Shown: in pieces, positions 22,125-34,500 of the stretch
How the letters are laid out: every line of letters starts with the position of its first letter
How positions within the stretch are numbered: position 1 is the stretch's first letter
From: Phlegmacium glaucopus
Taxonomy: Eukaryota; Basidiomycota; Agaricomycetes; Agaricales; Cortinariaceae
NCBI GenBank assembly: GCA_015039465.1
Contig: MU130619.1
Location: 346,848 to 390,849 of the forward strand
Direction of reading: 5' to 3'
DNA length: 44,002 bases
Notes under the pieces: generated by a model
Told to the model about the DNA's origin: nothing
The model's input: the letters and a program-made list of their open reading frames with translations, nothing else
Database searches by the model: none
Program-made: the position numbers and the translations under genes

Positions 22125-23307
22125 CTATATTGATACAACAGCCCAACACTTGTGAATTATTGCTGCCAAAAAGAAAACTTATTAACTCGGTGTTTGGATC
22201 CTCAAACCAATCTCTCCGCCGCCCACTGACACTTGTGACAGCGAGCCCACACAGTTTGTCCATTGTCTCAGGGGCGCCGTCAAAGAACCATCAGATGAGA
22301 ATTCATCGCGAGGGCATGGATGCAATTATATTACCAAAAACAGCCCTGACCCTGGTCGTCAACGGGTAACAAGTTGGCGTTTCGCGGACCCGCGCCGGAG
22401 GGTGAAAAAGGGTCTGATGTAAGTTACATTGTAACTGATGTATGCCATTGCCAGTGTATGCCAGTGTATGCCAAAAGAACGATCAGCGGAGCTTGGATAT
22501 GAAGAACCTCGGCTTTCCGGCATCGCTCGCTTAACAACATCGACTATTTACACAGGGTTTAACCTAGTTTGACTGGGGATAATATTCTACTACGCACCAT
22601 CGGTGGATAAACTCGTCCGAGGTATCTTACTTACCAACACAAAAATGCGAACAATTATTATTGGCTGACTGATTTCCGAGTTCCGTGTTAGGAGTTCCCA
22701 TGAACAGAATATGGTTAGTAAGATTTATTCTTTTTTAACCCCTATAGCTAAGTTGCGTCCATCTCATTATAAATTTCTTTACTTTATGGATCAGGTTCCT
22801 CCAAGGTTCCCCCCATTTTGGCCGTGGTATTGATCCGCCGTCGCGATCTGGTTCTCCTGATGGATTAATATGGCCCCCGGCTCAATCTGGCTTAGTCCAG
22901 CGGAGTAACGGTGTTGCAGCATTGAAATAGCGAAAGTCTGGTGAATTTGGGACAGATAAGTCCTACTATTACGGTCGCGTCGTTTGTGGTATTTCCGGCA
23001 TGTTTCCAGTTTTATTCTGGCTTGTTACACGGTGAGGGCTGGCCTGGCCCTGCGGCTGGTTGATAAGGAGAGAGGAGTTCGCGACATGAATATCATGATG
23101 TACGCGCTGCCTGAGAGTACGCATCGGAATATGCGGAAGATTGTTATATATCGTACATATTTTTCATCAATAACGTTTTTTTTTCCCCGAAATTTCGAAC
23201 TCTCCGTATCGGATATCGCATAGTTTTAATTTTAGACCTAAAAGTTGGTTGGTTGGTTGGGTCTGGGTAAAAATCAGCTCATCAAATGGATACCTACTGC
23301 GACATCG

Positions 23308-23838
23308 GTAAAACATGACGTTGGGCGAACAAAAGGATGCGTACGGGCCTCTAGTACCTGTCTCGACTCTCTACTAGGCAATTGTATCATATCGGTGGGC
23401 TTGCGGGTCACGACTCACTTACACTGCATGGTTGTCTAAATTTAATCGAATAGAGCTGCGGCCAAGTAGGCGGCCAAGTCTTTGTAGATGGTGTCTTCGA
23501 TAGGAGCCCAAAAAAAAAATCCGCAGTTTCGGGAAGGTATCACGCAGAGATTGCAATTGCAAGTTGTGATGGATGATTAAATAAAGTGGTAAAACACGAC
23601 GTTGATGAACAAAAGGATGCGTGCGGGCTTCTCTACCTGCCTCTACAAGACAATTGTATCATATCGGTGGCTTGCGGCTCACATCTTGTCTAAATTTAAT
23701 CGAACAGAACTGCGGCCAAGTAGAGGCCAAGTCTGGCCAAGTCTTTGTAGGATGATGTCTTCGATAGAACCCCCCAAAAAAAGATGCAGTTTCGGAAAGG
23801 TATGATGCTGTATCATGCAGAGATTGCAATTGTAAGTT
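23308..23838 (+). repeat. Direct duplication, about 250 bp, two diverged copies
   Basis: Copy 1 is about 23308-23565 and copy 2 about 23589-23838. Shared landmarks in order are GAACAAAAGGATGCGT, CAATTGTATCATATCGGTGG, GTCTAAATTTAATCGAA, TGCGGCCAAGTAG, GTGTCTTCGATAG / ATGTCTTCGATAG and GAGATTGCAATTG. Copy 2 has a further small duplication of GGCCAAGTCT. No coding frame is shared. Confidence 0.8.
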
Positions 23839-24645
23839 CAAGTTCCAATGATGACCTCCTCCCCCCCCTGTTCGAAGTTATGTTACTCACGCTAACATCG
23901 GCTACAATCTCCCCATTCCATGATACCTAGAAAACAGTAAAGCAACGTTGCAGGCTTTTCTAGATTCAGCAATAACCATGGCGCTTAATGGACACAAGAT
24001 TTAATTTTTTTCCCACCATCCACGAAAGACACCCATAAAAAGCATGTGGCCGATTTGTAGCACTTGGTTATCGTTGCCTCGGAGTAAATAAAACATGCAT
24101 CATCGCTGGGAAAACTTCGTACATATGTCAAAGGAACCTTTCATTACCGTAGCAGGCCGTCAAAATCCTTCGCAATTTATCGCGACATGACAACCATCAT
24201 TGAGAGACAAGGCGCACGGGCCTTTGGTTACACTGAGCTGCCGTCGCTCAACCCTTTGAATGTTCTGAAACACATTAGTCATGAGTACTAAGTGTGTGTG
24301 CTCTGGTCTGCAGAGAAGACCATGATTAGTTTTTTACTATAACCTAAAATAGGAAAATTCAAAACCTTTGTGAAGAAATCCAAGTAAATGCTCAGACTAT
24401 ATGGAACTAATTTGAGTTGCGGTTTCGGCGCCAGGGTTTGTTGACTTTCGAGATATTAGTACATACACGGTAAATAGATGATGCATTTCCCATCTATAGC
24501 ATGGTTGGAGGCGAGAGAGAGCAGTACAATGTTCAAATAATATTCAAAAAAGTACACCAAAATAATGCCACAAGAAAAAAAAAAAACAATAAATGAAATA
24601 AGAAAAAGGACTACCTAAAAAGTCAAAGGAAAAAAACCCAGGTAA

Positions 24646-25263
24646 TTACGGAGGTGAGAAGTAAGGTGGTTTGGGCGTAGCTATCATCCGTCCTAGAGAG
24701 TTTCTCGAATACTCATGCAACTGTTGTATGAAACCAAAGTTTGGATTTGCTATCCTTCTCTTGCTTTTGATGAAATCCACGGCTTGCATTGGTGGCCAGC
24801 CTTTACACGCCATCAAGTATGCAGCCACGACACTGACGCTTCGACTCACACCCTCAGCACAGTGTACTAGAACACGGGCTTCAGAGTTTGAAGATAGCGC
24901 ATTCCATATCCAGGATGTAGTTGTAGGTAGGTGAGCTGCAAGCTCCGCAAACGGTAGGTCTTCCACTCGTATTTGGAGTCGAGCAGGTTGAACCGGGAGG
25001 AGAGATGGTGGTGGGCGGAAAATGGAGTCAGGCATGACGGAGAGGATGTGTGTGATTCTATAGGAAGAGAGGAGGGCGGGATTTTCGGCGAAAGAAAGAT
25101 CAGAGATGAATAGACGGGGTACAATCTCTGAAATATTGTTAGGGGGTCGTCCATGGTGTGATGGCGAGAAGGGTAAGGCTGATGCTGGAGAGGCTATGGT
25201 GTTGACAGGGGCCAGGGTCCATGGGCGTTGTGAGTGAGGGTAACCGCCATGGTAGTATGACAT
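24646..25263 (-). CDS. Small dual-specificity protein phosphatase
   Basis: A single minus-strand exon of 205 residues. The start is the ATG at 25263 (MSYYHGGYPHSQ). The frame stays open about 23 codons further upstream but has no earlier ATG there. It carries the cysteine-phosphatase signature HCAEGVSRS (HCX5R), a general-acid region VEDLPFAEL, the N-terminal DUSP pattern ISEIVPRLFISDL and the AYLM motif (VVAAYLMACKGW) followed by VDFIKSKRRIANPNFGFIQQ. The family dephosphorylates phospho-Tyr and phospho-Ser/Thr. No kinase-binding or CBM domain is visible, so this is an atypical small DUSP and its substrate cannot be told. The Ser/Pro/His-rich N-terminus looks disordered. It is the only intronless gene in the window. 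Confidence 0.88.
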   Translation of the reverse strand: MSYYHGGYPHSQRPWTLAPVNTIASPASALPFSPSHHGRPPNNISEIVPRLFISDLSFAENPALLSSYRITHILSVMPDSIFRPPPSLLPVQPARLQIRVEDLPFAELAAHLPTTTSWIWNALSSNSEARVLVHCAEGVSRSVSVVAAYLMACKGWPPMQAVDFIKSKRRIANPNFGFIQQLHEYSRNSLGRMIATPKPPYFSPP

Positions 25264-26520
25264 GTTGTGGGTATGGTTGAACTCGTTGTTAGCGCTCGAA
25301 GTTCGACTTCTTTGTTGAGTGTGTTGGTACAAGTGGGAAGAAGACTATTGGAGACTAGGAGTGAGCTCACGTTCCATATGAGGAGGAGAAAGAGATGGAT
25401 GGAGGATGGTGACAAAGTTGTGGCCACTTTATATCATGGAACACAAAAAAAGCCACAGAAGGTGGCCGTTATATAACAACAGCACAATCGAAAAGGAGAG
25501 GAATGAATTGACATACAGCTTTGACACAGGACATTAGATGAGGTACCTCCGATGTTTCGTACGCTTGGGCCTTCTTCAAGGAAGGTTATTTTTTGACGGG
25601 CGGAAAAGTAGGTAGAGACGATCCCGACGACAAGCAAGATCAATAAAGGCCTCGAGTCAGAGGGATAATGGACGACAGTCGAGGGTGGGCGGATGACTTT
25701 TGAGGGGTGGGTGTATTTATTATATATAGAAGGATAATGGGGATTGTTATGATGATGATGTCGTTGATGATGAGATTTTTAAAAGTTCCAAGAAGGGGAA
25801 CGGAGAGAAATCCTGATTAAATCTAAAGATTGGGGGGCCGTCCGAGCTATCGTGATGCCGTTTGCCGCCTTGGCGGGAGTAATTGGTTTAGGGAGAGGGT
25901 ATCCTGTGTCGCTTTTAAGGATTGGCGGCTATAGAGTCTAGACATGGCTCCCCTGCAGGCTCAAACATGGCCCCTTCGGAGTCCAGAGCTAGCCTGAGAG
26001 CCTCGGCCGTTTGAGTTTCTCGATACTGTGCTTCGGATGTAGGGAAAATAATAAAGCGAGCCCTAACGGAATGTAAAGGCTACGTGCAGTGCCATCAAGA
26101 GGTGCTGTGAAAAACATACGTGGTATGGATCCCCGATAGATCTGGGGATCTCAAAGAGAGGCTGTGTTTGGAACAGCCTTTGCTTGGTAATTCAAACTCC
26201 GACATTTGTTCATCTTATCTACGATCTCCACCGTATGATAGTATGCATTATCACTGTCAGGGTCCGGTTTAAATTTTTCATCAATATGATGTGGGGTCGA
26301 CAGTACCTGAATTCATCAGTGACCGAACCATAATATATATCAATATGATCCACTCCATATACATTCTACGAGAAAAAAGATTACTACGAACGAAGAAGGG
26401 AAAAAAAAAGGCTGAAAACTTTTGAGTGTAGTAGCCGACAAGAAAAAACATGGGTTGCTTCGTAAAGAACAATCGTGCGACTGGCATATGTAGAAAGAAA
26501 GAGACGGGACATGACATGAC
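25264..26520. other. DUSP upstream / TIF1 downstream spacer
   Basis: About 1.26 kb. A TATA-like TTATTATATATAGAAG lies near 25720 on the plus strand. An open minus-strand frame at 25434-25643 lacks recognisable features and may be 5' UTR of the phosphatase gene. Nothing else was seen. Confidence 0.5.
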
Positions 26521-28552
26521 TTAAATGAGGTCACTGAAAAAGGCAAAACCCGGCTCCGTTAGATCAGGATAATTAGAGACAACGGATGGCCGAAAACTTA
26601 CGCGACATTAAGAGGCATTTCATCGATCTGAGTGTTGTAGAATTCTAGGTATCGAAAATTTCAGAACCTAGAACTTTGACACGTATTCGACAGGAGAGGA
26701 CTTACGTTCAATATCTCTCAGCATCCGGACATCTTCGGTTGTAACAAAGTTGATAGCGACACCTTTTCGTCCGAATCGACCGCCACGACCGATACGATGA
26801 ATATAATTCTCCCTGTTAGTAGGAAGATCATAGTTGATGACAAGCGACACCTGTTGGACGTCTATCCCACGTGCGAGTAGATCGGTCGTGATCAACACAC
26901 GAGATGAGCCAGAACGGAACTCCTTCATCAACACTTCACGTTGTTTCTGCTCCATGTCACCGTGCTGCCCGGGCGGCAAAGTATTAAGTAACGTGTTCCC
27001 GTTCCAATAAGTATTAATGAATGACACTAACCATAGCTGAAACAGTGAATTCGCGCGAGTGCATCTTCTCAGTCAGCCAGTCAACCTTCCGCCTGGTGTT
27101 GCAGAAAATGACAGCCTGAGTGATGGTAACAGTCTCATACAGATCGCAGAGCGTGTCGAGCTTCCATTCCTCCTTCTCAACCGCAATGTAGAATTGCTTG
27201 ATACCTTCAAGAGTCAATTCATCTCTCTTGACAAGGATTCGGACTGGGTCACGCATGAATTTCTTGGTGACCTCCAACACATCAGCGGGCATGGTGGCAG
27301 AAAGCAAGACGACCTGAGTGTCTTGGGGAAGAAGCTGGAACACTATTCAGGTGTGTAAGATACCGTCCTGGAGACAAAAGGCAGCAAGAAGAGCACACCT
27401 TCATAAATCTGGTCCTTGAAACCACGAGACAACATTTCATCGGCCTCGTCCAAGCAGAAAATCTTAATGCTGTCCGTCCTGAACGCTCGACGGTTGATCA
27501 TATCGAATACCCGTCCGGGGGTACCGACCACAACGTGGACGCCCTCCTGGAGCTTAGCCATGTCCTCACGAACATTGGTACCACCAACACAAGCGTGGCA
27601 TTCGATACTCATATAGTCACCGAGGGCGATGACGACTTTTTGGATTTGTTGAGCTAGCTCACGGGTGGGAGCGAGGATGAGGGCTTGTGTGCCTTTGATA
27701 GACATATCAAGCTACGTAAAAAAGCGTTTTCTTTCGTCAGCTGACAAATAACCGCCCATTCATTGTCCACTGACCTGCTGAAGGATGGAAATGGAGAAGG
27801 TAGCAGTTTTGCCCGTGCCAGATTGCGCCTGTGCAATCACATCATGTCCTTTGACAACGGGTACGATCGCACGCTGCTGGATAGCAGACGGTCGCTCGAA
27901 ACTGGGAAAGAGAGTCTATTTGTTCAGTAGTTCTACTATGTCTTCAAAAACTACTCACCCGTAAGCGTAAATGCCTCTAAGCAGCTCGGGTTTTAAGTCC
28001 ATGTTGTCGAAACTGAATATCAGATATCAGGAACCCCTTGCTCAGGATCGTAAAGGCATCGCAACGCACTTGTCAACGATCTGGTCCCAGTTGGACTCGA
28101 TCTCATTTTCGGCGACATCCTGAAGTTCTTCTCTAGAGGGTGACGATGACAAGTGAAAAAAAAAATACCCATGAGCGCCCGAAAAAACTTGTCTCACTCA
28201 AAAGAAGAAATTTGGCTCACGTTGACATGTATAAGTTTGTAGTTCCTAATTCCCAAGTGTCGACTACTATTGCCGACGGTTCTTGGAAAAATAAAAGTTT
28301 GTTGAATATAAAAGTTGGGGTGTTGAATAGATACTTTGCAGTAGTCGTGGAGAACAGAAGAAAACTTTTTCACTGGCGCTTTCGGAGCCTGCCGGCCCAT
28401 TTTCAGACTCAGATAGTCCTACTAGGTCCTCGCCGTCCGCTACGCGTCCGAAGGCATGAGTCGAACAACTACAATCAATGACTTGGAACGCTCGTCGCGG
28501 CACCGATCTTTGAACTAAACCTCGCAGGGGGGGTAGTCTTCTGCGTTGTCAT
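26521..28552 (-). CDS. TIF1: Translation initiation factor eIF4A (DEAD-box helicase)
   Basis: Minus-strand exons (last eight well supported): 28130-28070, 28012-27959, 27901-27775, 27711-27399, 27342-27032, 26964-26706, 26644-26602, 26533-26521. Two 5' exons are tentative (28552-28521, 28468-28374), giving about 435 residues. DEAD-box motifs appear in order: Q motif [52 protein letters not shown] and [40 protein letters not shown] and the C-terminal NVADLI identify eIF4A rather than eIF4A-III/Fal1. It is the RNA helicase of the eIF4F cap-binding complex in the cytoplasm. The final coding exon is only 13 bases; without it the frame ends at NVA. The donor before exon 28130 is ambiguous, so residues 1 to about 45 are uncertain. 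Confidence 0.92.
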
Positions 28553-31500
28553 TTTGGAGAAGGCTGTCCAGGTCTATCAACTTCCTCGGGGGTTCTAAAA
28601 CTAGTAACTACCCGTTATCTATCGGAACCTCTAATGCATCCTCAACAAAATATTCCGTTCTGTTTTAACCTGGTATATCCCACGATCATTGTCTATTGGA
28701 ACTGTTCTTTATGCTTGGCATGGCACTCTGGCGGCAACATATGACGTGTTAAAGTCATCTTAGAGGAAGACACTGGGTAAAACGTCGAACCTTGCCACGG
28801 GGGCAAATGCTAGATAGAGAACTAACACTGCCCTAGCCTGCAGAAACGGGTGTTGAGCCTTGATCTCAACTCGATTTAAATGGATCATGGTTGTTCCCAT
28901 CAGTCTTCATCCTATCTTATCATCGATGGGTGCAAGGCCTCTTCCCTTGAATTATCCAAATTCAAAGGGTTGGAATCCACCGATTGGAATCCAGCTCCGT
29001 ATAATGAACGCTTCTTTCTTTCGTCTAACCTTGGCTATCAAGCTCGCTTTTCTCTGAAACATAATCCTCTAACACGGAATCTAAGTATGTAATACTACTG
29101 CACGCGATGGATCATGACACTTTCTTGGTTTTTTTTTGGACATCTCACTAAGGACTTACTATCGCCTCACATCATATGCGATCGTTTTTATTCTCTATTC
29201 CTCTCTCGGATTCTTCTTGTTTTTTTTTTTTTTAACTGAGAATTCGAAGAAAACAAGAACATCCGGGAACTTGCGCTCTGTTGCCATTATGAAATCGGAT
29301 GCTCCCTTTACCGAACAAAGAGAGGGGACACTCAAGACAAGAGATCCGTTAATAAAGTAAGATTGCCTCATGATTTATTGCCGTTGCTGGCTGTCGTACA
29401 CTGGTTTCTGATCTGGGAAAAGAATCTGTTGTCGAGACTTGATCTCGACAGGCTACTATCTGCAATCAAAGTTCTTCAAGGGTTCTCGGTTCTCGACGTC
29501 CACACTACACTATTCTATCAGTCTAATATATTATGAACAGAAGCTGGTGGTCCAATTTCATCAAACACCTGTTTCCGAAACGGGTTCGCTCTGATCTCTG
29601 GGGAAGCTTAAGGCTGTACATCCTCCCCCCCCCCCAATTCCACGGAGTTCGAAATTTTAATCTATGACCCTTTTGATTTTATTCCTTTTTTTCTCATGAA
29701 CAAATGAAAACATAACGATAGATATCGCAATTTCATTTTTATTTGACATCAACACGCTCTGCCCTTCTCATCTTACCTATCGCCGACGATCAAGAGGGGC
29801 CTTGCCAACAGCTTGCGTCTAACAATCAGAAAAAGAAAAACTTCTGGTGATCATTCCAAGTCCAATAGGATTGGACCTAACTTGATAGCACCTATTTTTT
29901 TCATTCAGTTCCGATCAGCCTTGAGTTCTGTATCAAAAAAAGGTGAACGTTTGAACGTTTTGAACCCTGATCTTATTTGGACTCCACTTGGCTTAGTTCT
30001 TCTCTCCCCCATCACAGATAATTGATTTCGTTCAACCTTCTAGCCATGTTCAATGCTAGCCCAGCTAACTTTGGAATGACTGAATGAATGAATGAATCAC
30101 CCCACTATGCGTTATTTCAAGTTCCAACCTCTCGGGTTGGCACGCACCTCAAGACCAAAATGATGCATCTCTATATATATATATAAATTCCATCAAACTC
30201 TCAAGAGTTGAAGACCTCTTCAATAAGAAAACGGGCTCGTGTTATATACACAGCCTTTCTCAGTTTGGTGAAAATAAGTTATTCAAGTTGGGTGGTCGGA
30301 TAGAGGTTTGGTAAATAATTATGTTCGTGGACAACATGCCTCTTGCAACGTGCAGGATTATAACTAGCTCGGGCTCATCATGATGACTTCCGACTTTGGA
30401 AATACCTGTATCATGTTGATATCATGGATATTTGATGTCCTACTATAAAATTCCCAGTAGGAAATTTAACTCTGCATAGATATCTTCTTCGAATGGAGGA
30501 AGGAACGACAAAGATATCCTCTCAGTTATTCTTCTTTTGGGGGGGCCATCTATGTCCTATTTCAAAATGCACCTAGGCAAAGATTGGGTCGATATCATCC
30601 ATACCACCCGTGAAGCGTTATCATGATGATCATATGTTTATCCATTTAGGACCTTCAACCATTACTCCAGCTGCGCAGTACATCAAACTTTCATTGTGAT
30701 CCCCTGTTTAACGCAAGTGAATAGAGGGAAGCTTAAATTTTTTTGAAGTAACTCTATATACTTACATCTTCTCTTTTTTTTTTTTCACCGTGTGTTATGG
30801 AATTCATTTATCTTTGGGAACACGTTAGTACAAACTTGAATCTCATGGTACGATTGTTATCCTCCTCGAATCCTTTACTAAATCCAACAGATAATCATAG
30901 AAAAACACATCCAGAAATCCATCTCCGTCAGAAGATCCTAAACAAAATCCTGAACTAATAGCAGACCGTAAAGTTCCTTCCTTTTTGGTCATACGTCATG
31001 TACAAGATTGAAATTTATCAAAATGTTAAACGATGGCAACAATGTTTTTTTTTTTCATCTCAGATTCCTGACCATCGTGGCGAAGCTACACGTTAACACG
31101 TATACAGCATGAACTACGTCGATGTGGAATCATCTCACTCCCCCTTGATATATTGCCATTTTATATTTGATTCCAAACAGGAGTTCATTTACCGTCATGA
31201 ATTCAACTGTGGAGCTTTGATCTACTAATAGCTTTTTTTTTTTGTATTGGAAGGCGTGCAGTGCGCACAACAGAGAGGGGCCGAGACGTCGGTTCATATC
31301 CTCAACGTATTAAACACGCAGTAGCATTGCCATACTGTATAAGATCACCGGGCTAGTTGGACTATACTAATTAGCGCACATAGATTTACTTGGCCCTACG
31401 GGCCGGCAAATACCGAGTTATTCGGCAGAAGAAGGGGTTAAAATACATTTGTTGATGAGAAAGGAGTTTCAGTAGTATCAAAAAGGGCAAGAATAGCATC

Positions 31501-34500
31501 CATCCCTAATAAAATATAGACTTACTAGGCTGTGTTATGATGGAATTCGCCACATTGCATCAACGAGTTGTCATATGGGTTGGTTCCTGGCAGGCCCCAC
31601 TGGCAACGCAAGTGACAAAAATGGTGTAGGTGTTATCCACAAATTGGATGGTTTGTAAAAATAGCGCTGACTGAGCAGGGCGCTTCGTGTGGACCATCAA
31701 ACGCATGCATGCCAAGGATGGCAGTGTCTAGTATATTTTTACCAGAAAGAGTCAAAGGTTATCGGCGGTGGATTTAATGCGGTTGGAGTGTTTGCTGGGC
31801 GACTGCTTAACTGCATACCTATCAACTAACAGCCTGCAAGCCCACGTTGAAAGTCGCTTACCACAAAGTACACCAGAAATTGATAGCTCACACAGAGAGT
31901 GACGAATCACGATAGACGTGAAAACTATGAGAGTGTCAAGAGGGTCATCTGACTTGAACAATCTCCCCTTTCCTCCTATGTGGCGCAAGATATCATGATA
32001 GGAATCTGATTGCGGAGGCGTATCAATACATCAGTTAGGATCCGATCCTCACATGTTAGAATTGGGTAAATATATCGGTAAGCGATCAGTGATCCGTCCT
32101 TGCGCACATATCTTATTATACATGGGATATCGAGACAGCTTGCAAAGATTTCAGATAGTGCTGATTACTACGCACAAATTTCAAGACCCACCAGACTTTT
32201 TCTGAAGGTAACCGAGTTATAATATAGCCCTCGCTGGCTCAAGAAATGGTGAAGACTGCCAAATAAAAGATGAGGCTCCGTCTCGTTCATTTAACTGCCG
32301 ATCTTTCTCATTATGTGCCAAGATAGCCGACAGAAGTTGATACGCAGTAAACGGACAAAAGTGACAGATCTTATGACTCAAAGGGTGAACAGGCCCCCGG
32401 TATTCTCATTAAATGATGTCCTGTTAAAGTCGCCCGACAAGATCGATGAACTCGTGAGGAACAACAGGATTCTCCCGACGATGATCCTATAGTCGGAAGA
32501 ACAAATGCGAGACTTCGCTTCCTGGAAAATCAATGGACTATGATCCCCATCGTGGGCCGAGTTCACTTTTTTAGAACTTTTGATGAACTTCCGATCGCTT
32601 GGCATAGCAGGAAGTGCCAAATGTTGAGTACATTTGTACAACGGAGAGATCGGACACAATGATGTGCATCAAAAAAGTTACCTTAATTGTCCGAAATCAA
32701 GCAATTGGCCCTTGGGCAAAAGACAAGAACATACCGTGAACGATGTGTGATTTGAGTCTTGCTGCGTTGATAAACAAATGGGTTCGATCCTATCCACGCG
32801 CTCCGCAGTCGCCATAGATATAACATTCGATACTACTTGCAGGGAAGAGTCCTTGAATGAATGATTGACCTGGGAACCCTTCCGGGGTTAAGGGTGGGCT
32901 GAGTCTGATTCTGTCTGCTCACCTCCCCTATCGTTTGCAAATCCAAATCTAAAAGCCGATCAAATTATGATATCCTGGAAGCAAAGAGGAGTTGTTCTGA
33001 CGTGGAAAATGTGCAACAAATAGTCAGAAAAACAACTCGATCTTGATCATGCATTTTTAGATTTGACCCCAAGCCATACCCGAAATCTCCCGGCTGCAGC
33101 GGTTATTGAATAGCTGGCTTCAAATAGACTGCTTGGATGATTCATCAGAGAAAACGTTTACTCATTGGTATGAAATAAAATACCATATAAGTATACCCTA
33201 AAACTGGGCACCGGATCTTGCGATCATCAAATGCCCACCACCTTTTGTTCGTCATCTTCAATTAGCGTCGAGATGCGCACGTGAATCATATTGACCCGGT
33301 GATTATCATTTGAAGATGCGATGCGTGCAGGCTTCCGGGCCCGTCTTCAACCAGCTAGTGTTAAGAAGGATTGGAACAAAATTGGCTACGCCGCAGTGTC
33401 TTGCATAACCGTTTGAACTTTGCGCATTTGTATCTATTTGTTCGTTATGGACTGTCACTGTCACGCATTGGGAAAGATCGCGCTAGTAATTATATAAAAG
33501 TCTCGATGCGCTTCAGGTTCAATGTTCAACGTTCAACGTTCAACTCTGATTGCCCAATTTGTCTTGTCACCGATAAATAAATACGGGTGCGAATTTACGA
33601 TGTAAGTGTGCAAACGGTTATGCAAGACACTGTAACAGTTCATCCCAGCAGGCCTACGGTCAATTCTACTATATGAAAGGTTATGAAAGGTCACCGGTCA
33701 TTCGGGTAGCCACCACAGGAGTTGTTAGAATGCCCTTGCGGCCGTAAGGCCGACAACTGGAAAGTTGTTTCAAGTTGTGTATTGGCGCAGTGTCAGCGTG
33801 GCGCAAACAGATATATGTCTCATCGATTATTTTGAAAGGACGGAGTAGGCCGCCCTTTGCCTAAACAATCCGCGGAGATGCATGTGGCAAGATCTTTCAA
33901 TATCTTATCTGTTTGTAACCAAGATGGAGGCAAATCCGATGTCGACGGCCATTGAGAATCGAACGTTGAACCCTGGCTATTAGTATTACTGGCCTAAGGT
34001 GATGACAAGTCAGAACATTATAGGCAGTAATAAAGTTCATCAGGTTATTGATTCGGCCTGACCGCCTGGCCCCAAGGCACCAAAGTATGTATGCACGCAA
34101 CACAAAATTGGATAACTAACATTGAAGACAAAATTTGAGCGCGACAGAAGTACATCTTAGAGAGGCTTGCTTAGAGATCTTCCATGAGATGCAAGAAATA
34201 ACCACACGCAGGGGTCAGAAGATGAGATCGAGATAGAAAACGGATCTCTAGTGAATATTGAGTATGGGCTCGTTTCAATTCAGATCTTGCTCTTGATGCG
34301 CTAGAAAAGGAAGGACACTGCCTAAGAAATCGGTCGCGAGTCTAGATGTTGAATTGAAGAGATAAACAGATGTGGATGAATAATAATAAGCAAGAAACGA
34401 AGAGAATCCCCGACGATTCCCCGTAGTCACTGGCAGCGTTTTTTCCCCCGTCCATAACGGCGGAAACGGCCAGGGAAAGCGAAGTAGTAGGAGATTAGCT

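Larger units (their letters stand above)
20290..24645. other. 4.4-kb gene-poor spacer
   Basis: No conserved protein or RNA gene was recognised on either strand; the frames seen are short and unrelated to known domains. It contains two candidate TA-flanked inverted-repeat elements (20703-21120 and 21949-22124), local GGACGGAA repetition (20740-20825) and a roughly 250-bp direct duplication (23308-23838), listed separately. Confidence 0.5.

Noticed and set aside
25264..25332. Upstream extension of the phosphatase frame
   Set aside because: The frame is open but has no ATG before 25263; only a non-ATG codon begins the extension.
25434..25643. 69-codon minus-strand frame upstream of the phosphatase
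   Set aside because: No domain, no good start, and Cys-rich composition without pattern; more likely 5' UTR or spacer.
32378..32659. 93-codon minus-strand frame in the long spacer
   Set aside because: No recognisable motif or splice-linked partner frame.
32760..32800. GGGTTCGATCC resembling a tRNA B box
   Set aside because: No A box, acceptor stem or anticodon arm can be folded around it.
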